A stretch of DNA of 64,000 nt from JAURVT01 sp049059935. GTDB taxonomy: Bacteria; Actinomycetota; Actinomycetes; Propionibacteriales; Nocardioidaceae. This document shows positions 53,229 to 61,826 of the stretch, piece by piece. The position numbers were made by a program, and so were the translations under genes. The stretch spans positions 27,613-91,612 of the forward strand of contig NZ_JBMGQR010000010.1 in NCBI RefSeq assembly GCF_049059935.1, in the 5' to 3' direction. Each line of letters starts with the position of its first letter. The stretch's first letter is position 1. Below the pieces are notes generated by a model. The model saw only the letters and a program-made list of their open reading frames with translations, had not been told where the DNA came from and made no database searches.

Positions 53229-55763
53229 ATGAGAACGTCCCCGCCCACCAGACGCCGCGTCGCGGCGGTCGGAGCCGCCGTCGTCGGCGTGCTGGCCGCC
53301 GGGCTCGCCGCCACCGGCGCCGCCCAGGCGCAGGCACCCGCCGCGATCCAGCCCAAGGAACCCGAGCTGACGACGCCGTGGACCGACGACGTCAGCGCCG
53401 ACAACGCGCTGCCGGAGTACCCGCGTCCGCAGCTCCAGCGTGGTGCCTGGAAGAACCTCAACGGCGAGTGGCAGTTCGCCGCCGCCGCACCGGGCGAGAA
53501 GGCCCCGATCGGCAAGGACCTCGCCGAGCGCGTGCTCGTGCCGTACCCGATCGAGTCGGCACTGTCGGGCATCAAGCGCCACGAGGACCGCATGTTCTAC
53601 CGCCGGACGTTCACCGTCCCGGCGGGCTGGAAGGTCGACCGCGCCGCCGGCAAGCGGTTGCTCCTGCACTTCGGGGCCGTCGACTACGACGCGACGGTGT
53701 GGGTGAACGGCACCCAGGTCGCCAAGCACCGCGGCGGTTACGACGCGTTCTCGGCCGACGTGACCAAGGCGCTGAAGGCCAAGGGCCAGCAGGAGGTCGT
53801 CGTCGGGGTCACGGACTTCACCGACCAGCGCAACCAGCCGGTCGGCAAGCAGCGCAACGAGGCCATCGCCAACCCCGGCGGCATCTTCTACACGCCGGCC
53901 TCGGGCATCTGGCAGACCGTCTGGATGGAGCCGGTGGCCCGCGCGCACGTCGAGCAGGTCGTGGCCACCACCCAGCCCAACCTCAAGGACGTCCAGGTCG
54001 ACGTCACCGCGACCGGCAACCAGAAGAACACGGTGCGCCTCGACGCCTACGACGGGCGCAAGCTCGTGGCGTCGACGGTGGGCGCGGCCGGCAGGACCTC
54101 GACCCTGCGGGTGGCCAAGCCGAAGCTGTGGACGCCCGACACGCCGCACCTGTACGACCTGAAGGTCACGCTGCTCGGCCCCAACGGCCAGGCGCTGGAC
54201 CGGTCGACGTCGTACTTCGGCATGCGCACCATCGGCACCACCGCGGGCAAGGACGGCAAGCTCCGCGCCACGCTCAACGGCAAGCCGATCTTCCTGAACT
54301 CGACGCTGGACCAGGGCTACTGGCCCGACGGCATCTACACCGCCCCCACCGACGAGGCCCTCAAGTGGGACCTGGACGAGCACAAGAAGCTGGGCTTCAA
54401 CACGGTGCGCAAGCACATCAAGGTCGAGCCGGCGCGCTGGTACCGGCACGCCGACGAGCTGGGCCTGATGGTGTGGCAGGACATGCCCGCCCTCAACGAC
54501 GGCGAGCCGAACAAGGCCGCCCGCGACCAGTTCGAGTCCGAGCTGCACACCATGATCGGCCAGCTCCGCGGCACCACCTCGATCATCGGCTGGGTGCCGT
54601 TCAACGAGGGCTGGGGCGAGTGGGACCGGACCGAGACCGGACGCGTCGCCGAGTCCGTCAAGGCCGACGACCCGACCCGCCTGGTCGACGCCCACAGCGG
54701 CGTCAACTGCTGCAACTCCAAGGGTGACTCGGGCAAGGGCGACGTCATCGACTGGCACCAGTACACCGGGCCCGCCGCACCGTCGCCGTCGGCCACCCGC
54801 ATCGCCATCGACGGCGAGCACGGCGGGTTCGGCCTGGAGACCGAGGGCCACATGTGGCCGGGTCAGCCCAACGCGTACGAGATGGCCACGAGCCGCGAGG
54901 ACCTGACCGACCGGTACGTCGCCAACCAGACCAAGCTGCTCGACCTGAGCCGCAAGTGCGGGCTGTCCGGCGGCATCTACACCCAGATCACCGACGTCGA
55001 GGACGAGGTCAACGGCTTCTTCACCTACGACCGTCAGGTCCAGAAGATGCTCACGGGCCCGGTCCGGTCGATCAACCGCAAGCTGTCGGCCTCCGGCAAC
55101 CTCGGCCAGGCCCCGAGCGAGCAGCCGCCGGGCACTCCCGGTCTGAGCGGCATCGGGCGCTGGCCGGCCGACGACGGCTCCGGCACGACCGTGAAGGACG
55201 TGTCCGGCAAGAGCCACGACCTCACCACCAGCGGCGGCACCAGCTGGACCGACGGCGCGGCCGGCAAGGCCCTGGCGTTCGACGGCACCGGGTCGGCGAA
55301 GTCCGCCGGTCCCGTCGTCGACACGACCGGCAGCTACTCGGTGTCGTCGTGGGTCAAGCTCGACGCGACGGGCGGCGGGTTCAGCACCGCCGTCAGCCAG
55401 GACGGCGACCGCACCAGCGCGTTCTTCCTTCAGTACGACGGCGCGCAGAACAAGTTCGCCTTCAGCACGCTGGGCGGACGGGCGTACGCGAACGAGACGG
55501 CCGAGGCCGGCCGCTGGTACCACCTCGTCGGCGTGCGTGACGCGGCGGCGCAGACGTACACGCTGTACCTGGACGGCCAGCAGCAGGGCTCGTTCACGCA
55601 GTGCCTCGGCGACGCGTCCACCGGCCCGCTGGCGCTCGGTCGTGCGAAGTACGACGGCCAGCCGGTCGACCGGCTACGCGGCGGTGTCGACGAGACCCGC
55701 GTGTTCGACCGCGCCCTGAGCGCCGAGGAGGTGGCCTCGCTCCACGACGCGCCGACGTCCTGA
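53229..55763 (+). CDS. exported GH2-family glycosidase with C-terminal LamG-like domain
   Basis: 844 residues. The signal peptide (about 1-36, with RRR near the start, so Tat is possible) ends AQA. The GH2 sugar-binding domain (about 60-200), Ig-like domain (about 205-295) and TIM barrel (about 300-600) follow, with acid/base PFNEGWGEW (Glu460) and nucleophile IDGEHGG (Glu530). From about 635 to the end is a LamG/concanavalin-type domain. It is probably a beta-galactosidase or related exo-enzyme releasing sugar for the adjacent transporter. ATG 53229 has GAAGGGAA upstream. Confidence 0.85.
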   Translation: MRTSPPTRRRVAAVGAAVVGVLAAGLAATGAAQAQAPAAIQPKEPELTTPWTDDVSADNALPEYPRPQLQRGAWKNLNGEWQFAAAAPGEKAPIGKDLAERVLVPYPIESALSGIKRHEDRMFYRRTFTVPAGWKVDRAAGKRLLLHFGAVDYDATVWVNGTQVAKHRGGYDAFSADVTKALKAKGQQEVVVGVTDFTDQRNQPVGKQRNEAIANPGGIFYTPASGIWQTVWMEPVARAHVEQVVATTQPNLKDVQVDVTATGNQKNTVRLDAYDGRKLVASTVGAAGRTSTLRVAKPKLWTPDTPHLYDLKVTLLGPNGQALDRSTSYFGMRTIGTTAGKDGKLRATLNGKPIFLNSTLDQGYWPDGIYTAPTDEALKWDLDEHKKLGFNTVRKHIKVEPARWYRHADELGLMVWQDMPALNDGEPNKAARDQFESELHTMIGQLRGTTSIIGWVPFNEGWGEWDRTETGRVAESVKADDPTRLVDAHSGVNCCNSKGDSGKGDVIDWHQYTGPAAPSPSATRIAIDGEHGGFGLETEGHMWPGQPNAYEMATSREDLTDRYVANQTKLLDLSRKCGLSGGIYTQITDVEDEVNGFFTYDRQVQKMLTGPVRSINRKLSASGNLGQAPSEQPPGTPGLSGIGRWPADDGSGTTVKDVSGKSHDLTTSGGTSWTDGAAGKALAFDGTGSAKSAGPVVDTTGSYSVSSWVKLDATGGGFSTAVSQDGDRTSAFFLQYDGAQNKFAFSTLGGRAYANETAEAGRWYHLVGVRDAAAQTYTLYLDGQQQGSFTQCLGDASTGPLALGRAKYDGQPVDRLRGGVDETRVFDRALSAEEVASLHDAPTS

Positions 55764-55770
55764 TGTCGGA

Positions 55771-55805
55771 CGGACGCCCCGCACCAGGTCGGTGCGGGGC
55801 GTCCG
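55771..55805 (+). terminator. strong hairpin terminator after the GH2 gene
   Basis: A perfect 15-base-pair stem (55771-55785 with 55791-55805) and five-base loop lies eight bases past the stop. It also ends near the convergent DHA2 exporter gene, so it may serve both strands. Confidence 0.75.
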
Positions 55806-55830
55806 TGCGTCCTGCGGTCGGTCGTCAGGG

Positions 55831-57285
55831 TCAGGCGTGCTCCTCCACCGACCGCGAGTCGGTGAGGCTGAGCGCTCCCCCGGCGGCGACGAGCCCGACG
55901 ACCACCGCGAGCAGGGCGTAGGTGACGCGCTCGCCGTGGAAGAACGACGCGACCAGGTCGCTGCTCCACACGCCGGCAGGGAGCCGGGTGGTGACGAGGG
56001 CGGCGATCATCGTGCCGACCACGGCGGTGCCGACGCTGGTGCCGACCTCCTGGGCGGTGTCGTTGAGCGCGGCACCGATGGACGTGCGGTTGCTCGGCAT
56101 CGCGTCGACGAGCGCCACGGCGCAGATCGTCATGACGGTGCGCAGGCCGACGGTCATCAGCACCATGCACACGGCGACCGCGGCGTACCCGTGGTCGACG
56201 CCCCACGACAGGCCGGCGAGCGACCCGGCCAGGAAGCAGGCGCCGATGAGGCAGGCGACGCGGTGGCCGAAGCGGCCCGCGAGCCACTCCGAGACGGGCG
56301 TCGCGGCGACCATCGTCACGATGATCGGCAGGTTCGCCAGGCCGGCACGCACCGGGCTCCAGCCGTACGCGAACTGGAAGTGCAGGATCAGCCCGAACAT
56401 CACCGAGGCCATCGCGATCGACGTCCCGACCTGTGCGATCGCGGCGCCGCGCACGGTGCCGTGGGAGAACAGGCCCAGGTCGAGCATCGGCGACGCGGTG
56501 CGGCGCTCGTGCCGCACGAACGCGACGCCCGCCGCGACGGCCCCGAGGATCGACGCGAGGGTGAGCGGCGCGAACCAGCCGTGCTCGACGCCGCTCGTCG
56601 CGGCATAGCAGGCCAGGCCGATGGTGGTGATGCTGAGGACGGCGCCGGGCAGGTCGAGCGCGTCGTCGGTCAGGTCCTCCCGGCGGTCGGCGGCGACGCC
56701 GAGACGGACGCCGACGCAGGCGATCAGCGCGATCGGGGCGTTGACGACCAGCAGCCACTCCCAGCGGACGTGGGCCAGCGCGGTGCCGCCGAGCAGCGGC
56801 CCGAGCACGAAGCCGGACATGCCGACGACGATCATCACCGTCATGGCGCGCATCTGCAGCGCCTTGTCGTCGAACAGCCGGAACACCAGCGAGTTGGTGA
56901 TCGGCGCCATCGCGGCGGCGGCGACGCCGAGCGCGGCCCGCAGGGCGATCAGCTCACCGGCGGTGGTGACGAGGACGACGCAGAGGCTCAGCAGTCCGAA
57001 GACGCCGAGCCCGACGAGCAGCACGCGCCGCCGTCCGAGCCGGTCGGCCAGGGAGCCGGCGGTGAGCAGCAGGCCGCCGAACGTCAGCGAGTAGGCGCCG
57101 GTGACCCACTGCAGCGCGGTCGTGCCGCTGCCGAGGTCGCGGCCGATGGTGGGCAGCGCGATCGACAGCAGCGTGTTGTCGACCATCTCGACGAAGAAGG
57201 CCAGGCAGAGCGCGGCCAGCGGGATCCACGCCGCGCGCAGCGACGTGTAGGTGCGTGACGAGGGTGGTGCGGTGGTGGTCGTCAT
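55831..57285 (-). CDS. DHA2-family MFS drug exporter
   Basis: 484 residues with about 14 membrane helices. Helix 1 reads AFFVEMVDNTLLSIALPTIGRDLG, the antiporter-type D1 motif, and helix 2 is followed by GSLADRLGRRRVLL. The type is EmrB/QacA, a proton-driven exporter of drugs or metabolites. A run of phased GTGAA repeats lies in the -35 region upstream. No partner TetR or MarR gene is directly adjacent. Confidence 0.9.
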   Translation of the reverse strand: MTTTTAPPSSRTYTSLRAAWIPLAALCLAFFVEMVDNTLLSIALPTIGRDLGSGTTALQWVTGAYSLTFGGLLLTAGSLADRLGRRRVLLVGLGVFGLLSLCVVLVTTAGELIALRAALGVAAAAMAPITNSLVFRLFDDKALQMRAMTVMIVVGMSGFVLGPLLGGTALAHVRWEWLLVVNAPIALIACVGVRLGVAADRREDLTDDALDLPGAVLSITTIGLACYAATSGVEHGWFAPLTLASILGAVAAGVAFVRHERRTASPMLDLGLFSHGTVRGAAIAQVGTSIAMASVMFGLILHFQFAYGWSPVRAGLANLPIIVTMVAATPVSEWLAGRFGHRVACLIGACFLAGSLAGLSWGVDHGYAAVAVCMVLMTVGLRTVMTICAVALVDAMPSNRTSIGAALNDTAQEVGTSVGTAVVGTMIAALVTTRLPAGVWSSDLVASFFHGERVTYALLAVVVGLVAAGGALSLTDSRSVEEHA

Positions 57286-57332
57286 GGGGGCCTCCTGCCG
57301 GCGGCGCCGGACCCTCCGGCGACGCAGCAGTG

Positions 57333-57382
57333 AACCTAGGGACGGCCGCTTTCACCCCGGTTTCACGTCGGCTTCACGGGTC
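57333..57382 (-). promoter_or_regulatory. promoter of the DHA2 exporter with three 11-base GTGAA direct repeats
   Basis: TAGGTT (57338-57333) is a -10 candidate. Upstream on the same strand are three units read as TTTCAC, TTTCAC and CTTCAC on the plus strand at 57350, 57361 and 57372. Each is 11 bases apart and they cover the -35 region. The layout is like binding sites of OmpR/PhoB-type response regulators. Confidence 0.5.
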
Positions 57383-57390
57383 CTCCCCCA

Positions 57391-57408
57391 TGAGACCGGC
57401 CGGTCTCA
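57391..57408 (-). terminator. palindrome containing the YCII-gene stop codon
   Basis: TGAGACCGGCCGGTCTCA is a perfect 18-base palindrome whose first three bases on the minus strand are the stop codon. It is a likely terminator for the RibD-C/YCII pair. Confidence 0.55.
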
Positions 57409-57747
57409 CGACTCGGGGTCGAACATGAACTCGCGGACCTCCTGGCCGCAGCGGCAGGCCTCCGCGAGGGCCGCGGCCCACCGCAGCGCCTCGTCACGCG
57501 TCGACACCTTGAGGACGGCGAATCCCCCGGACAGGTCCTCGGTCTCGGGGTAGGCGCCGTCGGTGACGGTGCCGTCCCCCGCGACGACGACGGGTGGGAC
57601 GTCCTCGTCGAGGCCGCCGCCGAAGACGTAGACGCCCGCGTCCTTCGCGTCCTGGATGACCGCGCGCGACGCCGTCGAGACGGCGGGCAGCTCGTCGGGG
57701 GGCACGTCCATCGCCGAGCTGGGGAACGACACGAGGTAGTGGTTCAC
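57406..57747 (-). CDS. YCII-related (DGPF) domain protein
   Basis: 113 residues from GTG 57747, in a GTGA overlap with the upstream gene. The dimeric ferredoxin-like fold is suggested by HYLVSFPSS at the start, VYVFGGGLDED in the middle and SGGFAVLKVSTRDEALRWAAALAEAC near the end, all typical of YCII/DGPF proteins. The function is unknown. Confidence 0.8.
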   Translation of the reverse strand: MNHYLVSFPSSAMDVPPDELPAVSTASRAVIQDAKDAGVYVFGGGLDEDVPPVVVAGDGTVTDGAYPETEDLSGGFAVLKVSTRDEALRWAAALAEACRCGQEVREFMFDPES

Positions 57748-58340
57748 GAGGCGTCCCAGGTGCGCAGGCTGGGACGGTAGGTCAGCTCCTGGGTGCGGCC
57801 GTCGAGCGTCCGGGTCTCGAGCAGCTCGAGGTCGAAGTCGGCCGCACCGCCGAAGACCGGGGTGTCGCCGGTCTGCCCGCTGACGACGGGGAAGACCGTC
57901 ACCTGCACGCGGTCGACGAGCCCGGCGGCCATCAGGGCCCAGTTCAGCGTGAGGCTGCCGTGCGAGCGCAGCGGCACGTCCGACTCCTCCTTGAGCCGCC
58001 GGATGGTCTCGACCCCGTCGCCGCTCGCGACGGTCGCGTCCGGCCAGTCGAGCTCGCCGGTCAGGGTCGACGAGACGACCGTCGTCGGGCGGCTCCGCAT
58101 GAGCCCCACCCACGTGTCGTCGCTGCCCGTGTTGCCCGCGGGCGCAGCCAGCATCTCGACGAAGTCGCGGAAGGTGTTCGCGCCGAAGACCATCCGCTCC
58201 TCGTCCTGGTAGAGCGAGAGCCGGCGCTCCTCCAGCTCGGGGCCCTGCTTGCCCCAGTAGCCGCCCCAGTCGCCGGGCGGCCCGTAGGAGCCGTAGCCGT
58301 CGAGGCTGGAGAAGACGTCGAAGGTGTAGGTCGCGGTCAT
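57744..58340 (-). CDS. dihydrofolate reductase-like (RibD C-terminal) domain protein
   Basis: 198 residues. The pattern TFDVFSSLDGYGSYG, the central MVFGANTFRDF and the later LTLNWALMAAGLVDRVQVTVFPVV match the RibD_C/YwjB-type reductase family. GAGGAG precedes the ATG. It is coupled by a four-base overlap to the YCII gene and follows the FAD monooxygenase gene by 69 bases, possibly in one transcript. Confidence 0.85.
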   Translation of the reverse strand: MTATYTFDVFSSLDGYGSYGPPGDWGGYWGKQGPELEERRLSLYQDEERMVFGANTFRDFVEMLAAPAGNTGSDDTWVGLMRSRPTTVVSSTLTGELDWPDATVASGDGVETIRRLKEESDVPLRSHGSLTLNWALMAAGLVDRVQVTVFPVVSGQTGDTPVFGGAADFDLELLETRTLDGRTQELTYRPSLRTWDAS

Positions 58341-58409
58341 GGCTGCTCCTCGGTGAGGTGGTGTCGAGGTGCAGACCGGTGAGCGGCGCGAAACTCATCG
58401 CCGGTGCCG

Positions 58410-59600
58410 TCAGACGGGGAGCGGAACCATGCGCGGCAGCTCCTGGTCGGTGTCGGCCACCTGCGTCAGCCTCGACGTCAGGGGGGTGAGGAGCGACGAG
58501 GTCAGGGCCTTGTCGAGCAGCCCCTTGGCCGCGAGCCCGAGCCGGGTCTGCGGGAACGCGACGAGCTTGAAGCCCGGCGGCAGCCCCTGGATCTGGTCGA
58601 CGAGCGGGCGCATCCACGTCTCGTAGGCGGCGAGCGCGGTCCCGAGGTCGTCGTCGGTGGACAGGTGGGCCGCCAGGACGTACCCGCTGACGAGCGCCAG
58701 GGACGCCCCGCCGCCGCCCATCGGGGTGACGCACCAGGCCGCGTCGCCCGCCAGGCACACCCGTCCGCGGTGCCAGGTGGGCATGTGGATCTGGGTGAGG
58801 TGGTCGACGTAGACGTCGTCGGAGGTCTCGAAGCCGTCCAGGACGCGCGGTGCCTCCCAGCCGACGTCGGCGTACCGCTCGCGCAGCCGCGCCACCATGT
58901 CCGCTCGCTCGAGGCCGGCGAGCTCGTCGTCACCGGTGTGGCACAGGATCGCGCGGGTCGTGCCGTGGTTGTCGGGGCGCAGGTGCACCTGCCGACCGCC
59001 GACGGTGGTGTGCCAGCGCCAGCGGTCGTCGTCGTCCTCGGTGCGCGGGATGGTGCCGAACACCATCTCGATGCCCAGGTCGCGGGGCTCGACCTCGCCG
59101 GGGAACAGCCGGTCGCGGGTCACCGAGTGGACCCCTTCGGCGACGACGAACAGGTCGGCGCGCAGCGTGCTGCCTGAGGCCGTGGTCAGCGTGACGCCGT
59201 CCGCCGCCTCGTCCACGCCCTCGACGGTCTCGTCGTAGACGACCTCCACGCCCGGCGGGAGGTGGTCGAGGATGGTGCGGGCGAAGTCGCCACGCAGCAC
59301 CTCGAGCTCGGCGGTGGAGGCGTCGGGCCCGTCCGTCGGCAGCTCGGCCGTCACCGCTCCGTCCCCGTCGACGAGCACCGTCGCGGTCTCGGTGGTGTTC
59401 TGCGCCTTGATCGCCGCGGTCAGGCCCATCAGCCCGAGCACCTCGCGGGCCACGCCGCGGACGTCGACGTTCTGCCCCCCGTCACGGAACTCCGGCGCTC
59501 GTTCGACGACCGTGACCTCCCATCCGACGTGTCGCAGCCAGTACGCGGCCGACAGGCCCGCGATGCTGGCTCCGGAGATGACTGCGTGGCGTGGTGTCAC
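58410..59600 (-). CDS. FAD-dependent monooxygenase (PHBH/TetX type)
   Basis: 396 residues. The FAD-binding motif AVISGASIAGLSAAYWLRHVGWEVTVVER is at the N terminus, the DG motif region LFVVAEGVHSVTRDRLF is central, and the GD motif CLAGDAAWCVTPMGGGGASLAL comes later. Members hydroxylate aromatics or inactivate antibiotics; the substrate is unknown. GTG 59600 is chosen for AAGGA just upstream; the frame is open to 59627. It is divergent from a MarR gene with a palindrome between them. Confidence 0.9.
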   Translation of the reverse strand: MTPRHAVISGASIAGLSAAYWLRHVGWEVTVVERAPEFRDGGQNVDVRGVAREVLGLMGLTAAIKAQNTTETATVLVDGDGAVTAELPTDGPDASTAELEVLRGDFARTILDHLPPGVEVVYDETVEGVDEAADGVTLTTASGSTLRADLFVVAEGVHSVTRDRLFPGEVEPRDLGIEMVFGTIPRTEDDDDRWRWHTTVGGRQVHLRPDNHGTTRAILCHTGDDELAGLERADMVARLRERYADVGWEAPRVLDGFETSDDVYVDHLTQIHMPTWHRGRVCLAGDAAWCVTPMGGGGASLALVSGYVLAAHLSTDDDLGTALAAYETWMRPLVDQIQGLPPGFKLVAFPQTRLGLAAKGLLDKALTSSLLTPLTSRLTQVADTDQELPRMVPLPV

Positions 59601-59636
59601 GGTTCGTCCTTCCTCGATGCGGCCCACCGGCCGATT

Positions 59637-59651
59637 GCTTTACAGTAAAGC
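59637..59651. promoter_or_regulatory. MarR-type operator
   Basis: GCTTTACAGTAAAGC is a 15-base palindrome about a central A, in the gap between the monooxygenase and marR starts. Its size and AT-rich core fit MarR proteins. Confidence 0.65.
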
Positions 59652-59674
59652 TACTTGAGAGCAAAGGATGTTGC

Positions 59675-60190
59675 ATGGCGACGATCGACCCCCTGACGTC
59701 CGACTGGTCCGACCTGCAGGTGGAGGTCATGCACCGCCTGCGCGAGTGGGCCGCCAGCTACACCGAGCTGAACCACCACATGGCGGCCTGGATGGGCCTG
59801 CCCAGCTCGGACGCGCACGCGCTCGGCCTGGTGATCTGGGCGGCCGAGGCGGACGCGCCGCTGTCCCCGGCAGAGCTGTCGAGGCGCATCGGGATGACGT
59901 CGGGCGCGACCACCGTCCTGCTCGACCGCCTCGAGTCGGTCGGTCTCGTCCGGCGCAGCCGCGAGAGCACCGACCGACGCCGCGTGACCATCCGACCCGA
60001 GCCCCAGGCCCGCGAGCGGGCCCACGGCTTCCTGCTGTTCGCCGGCACCGAGTTCGCCGCGACGGTCGCCGGCACCCCGGACGACGAGCTGCGCGTCGTC
60101 GCGTCGTTCCTGGCGCGCATGACGGCCGCCAGCACCAACGGCAACGAGCGACTGACCCGGCGGGAGCGTGGCCAGGACGTCCGTACCTGA
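59675..60190 (+). CDS. MarR-family transcriptional regulator
   Basis: 171 residues. The winged helix-turn-helix reads LSPAELSRRIGMTSGATTVLLDRLESVGLVRRSRESTDRRRVTIRP, including the conserved beta-wing DRR. AAAGGA precedes ATG 59675. It probably represses the divergent monooxygenase and itself through the palindrome just upstream. Confidence 0.92.
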   Translation: MATIDPLTSDWSDLQVEVMHRLREWAASYTELNHHMAAWMGLPSSDAHALGLVIWAAEADAPLSPAELSRRIGMTSGATTVLLDRLESVGLVRRSRESTDRRRVTIRPEPQARERAHGFLLFAGTEFAATVAGTPDDELRVVASFLARMTAASTNGNERLTRRERGQDVRT

Positions 60191-60198
60191 CCGGTCCG

Positions 60199-60245
60199 CT
60201 TGACAGTGTCAAGCGTGCGGGAGATGCTGGCTTGACAGCGTCAAG
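60199..60245 (+). promoter_or_regulatory. two 15-base operators CTTGACAGYGTCAAG
   Basis: CTTGACAGTGTCAAG (60199-60213) and CTTGACAGCGTCAAG (60231-60245) are near-identical palindromes 32 bases apart, three helical turns. Each contains TTGACA; the first also pairs as a -35 with GATGCT (60223-60228) at 17 bases. They precede the DUF1707-tetR operon and are the obvious autoregulatory site. Confidence 0.7.
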
Positions 60246-60274
60246 TCGGCGCGACGGGACGAGAGGACCTCACG

Positions 60275-60745
60275 ATGCACCACCTGGCAGACCACGCGGC
60301 CGGCATCCGCACGCTCGCCCCGTCGCACGCGCCGCGATCTCCCGGGCAGCGGGTGGGCGACCTCGAGCGGTCGCGCGCCGAGGACCTGCTCGGGCAGGCC
60401 TGGGCGCTGGGCTACCTGCGACGCGAGGAGCTCGACGCGCGCCTCGACCGCGTCGTCGGCTCGGCCACCGTCGCCGACGTCGACGCAGTGCTGGCCGACC
60501 TGCCGATGCACGAGCTCAGGCGGCGCGACCCCCGCGCCCGCGCGGCACGGGCGCGTCGCATGCGGATCGGGCTGCAGGTGCACGCCGCCGCCGTCGCGGG
60601 CGCGAGCCTGCTGATGGTCGCGATCTGGCTCGTCGTCGCCCTGACCGCCGGCGCATGGTTCCCGTGGCCGGTGTTCCCGGTGCTGGGCTGCGCGCTCGGG
60701 GTGGCCGGCCACGCCGCCGCGGTGCGGGGCGCGGCGCGGTGGTGA
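60275..60745 (+). CDS. DUF1707 protein with C-terminal two-helix membrane domain
   Basis: 156 residues. The DUF1707 segment (about 28-76: VGDLERSRAEDLLGQAWALGYLRREELDARLDR) is followed by a basic stretch and two membrane helices (about 100-122 and 127-150) of the 2TM type. This is a common but uncharacterised actinobacterial membrane protein. GAGAGGA precedes the ATG. It overlaps the tetR gene by four bases (GTGA). Confidence 0.85.
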   Translation: MHHLADHAAGIRTLAPSHAPRSPGQRVGDLERSRAEDLLGQAWALGYLRREELDARLDRVVGSATVADVDAVLADLPMHELRRRDPRARAARARRMRIGLQVHAAAVAGASLLMVAIWLVVALTAGAWFPWPVFPVLGCALGVAGHAAAVRGAARW

Positions 60746-61308
60746 CGCGCGAGCGACCCGACGCCCGCGCAGCCCTGCTCGCCGCCGCCCGCGAGGAGCT
60801 CGCCGAGCACGGGCACTCCTCGATCGGGCTGCGGGCCGTCGCGCGGCGCGCGGGACTGTCGCACGCGGCGCCCACCTACGTCTTCTCCGACCGGGCCGGT
60901 CTCCTGACGGCGGTCGCCACCGAGGGCTTCGTCGAGCTCACCGAGGCGCTCCGTGCGGTCCCCGCCGACGCCGAGCCGCGGCTGGAGGCCCTCGGTCACG
61001 CGTACGTCGACTTCGGCCTGCACCACCGGGCACTGTTCGACCTGATGTTCCGCTCCGTCGAGCTGGACCAGACCGACGAGGCACTGCTCACCGCGCAGAG
61101 CGAGTCCATCGGCGTGCTGCTCGAGGCGATCGACACCGGCGACCCGGACGAGTCGCACTCGCTCGTCCTCACCAGCTGGGCGCTCGTGCACGGACTGGTC
61201 GTCCTCGCCCGCGACGGCGCCCTCGGCGGGGCCACCGACCCCGCGGTCGACGCCACCGACCAGGCGCACCGGCTCGTCGGCTTCTTCTCCACCCTCACCG
61301 CCCGCTGA
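60742..61308 (+). CDS. TetR-family regulator
   Basis: 188 residues. The helix-turn-helix GLRAVARRAGLSHAAPTYVFSDRAGLLTAVATEGF is followed by a C-terminal ligand domain of the WHG/TetR_C type. GTG 60742 overlaps the DUF1707 stop, so the pair is one operon. The repeated palindrome upstream is its probable operator. Confidence 0.9.
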   Translation: MTRERPDARAALLAAAREELAEHGHSSIGLRAVARRAGLSHAAPTYVFSDRAGLLTAVATEGFVELTEALRAVPADAEPRLEALGHAYVDFGLHHRALFDLMFRSVELDQTDEALLTAQSESIGVLLEAIDTGDPDESHSLVLTSWALVHGLVVLARDGALGGATDPAVDATDQAHRLVGFFSTLTAR

Positions 61309-61330
61309 TCCCGACCGACAGGAGTCCTCG

Positions 61331-61783
61331 ATGTACCACGTCCTGGTCCGCCGGCTCACCAGTCGCATATTCGACGACGTCAACCGCCACCGGTACGACG
61401 CCGTGCTGCGAGGCTGCGCCCCCGACGTCCACCACCGCTTCGGCGGGCACCACGCGCTCGGTGGCGAGCGGCACGACAGCGACGCGCTCGCGCGCTGGTT
61501 CGACCGGCTCGGACGGCTCGTCCCCGACCTGCACCTCACGGTGGACGACGTGTGGGTGAAGGGGTGGCCGCGGAGCACCTGGGTGTTCGCGCGCTGGCAC
61601 GCCGAGGCGCAGATGCCCGACGGGTCGCCGTACCGCAACCACGGCGTGCACGTCGTGCACCTGCGGTGGGGCAGGGCGGTCGAGATCGACGCGAACGAGG
61701 ACTCCCAGGCCGTCGCCGGCCTGTTGGCCGCCCGCGCCGCCGCCGGCGTGGTCGAGGCTGCCGCCGAGCCCATCACCAGGTGA
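61331..61783 (+). CDS. SnoaL/NTF2-like protein
   Basis: 150 residues. The pattern FDDVNRHRYDAVLRGCAPDVHHRFGGHHALGG then DALARWFDRLGRLVPDLHLTVDDVWVKGWP and a strand-rich end match the SnoaL-like polyketide-cyclase/NTF2 fold. ATG 61331 lies 22 bases after the tetR stop, with AGGAG upstream, so it may belong to the same operon. The substrate is unknown. Confidence 0.75.
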   Translation: MYHVLVRRLTSRIFDDVNRHRYDAVLRGCAPDVHHRFGGHHALGGERHDSDALARWFDRLGRLVPDLHLTVDDVWVKGWPRSTWVFARWHAEAQMPDGSPYRNHGVHVVHLRWGRAVEIDANEDSQAVAGLLAARAAAGVVEAAAEPITR

Positions 61784-61789
61784 TCGGTG

Positions 61790-61826
61790 CGGATCCTCTC
61801 CGGATCAGGACAGGATCAGACCGGAT
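61790..61826 (+). repeat. four helically phased GGATC repeats
   Basis: GGATC occurs at 61790, 61801, 61812 and 61822, spacings of 11, 11 and 10 bases, upstream of the VOC gene at 61886. The phasing puts all copies on one face of the DNA, as in a multimer-binding operator. Confidence 0.5.
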
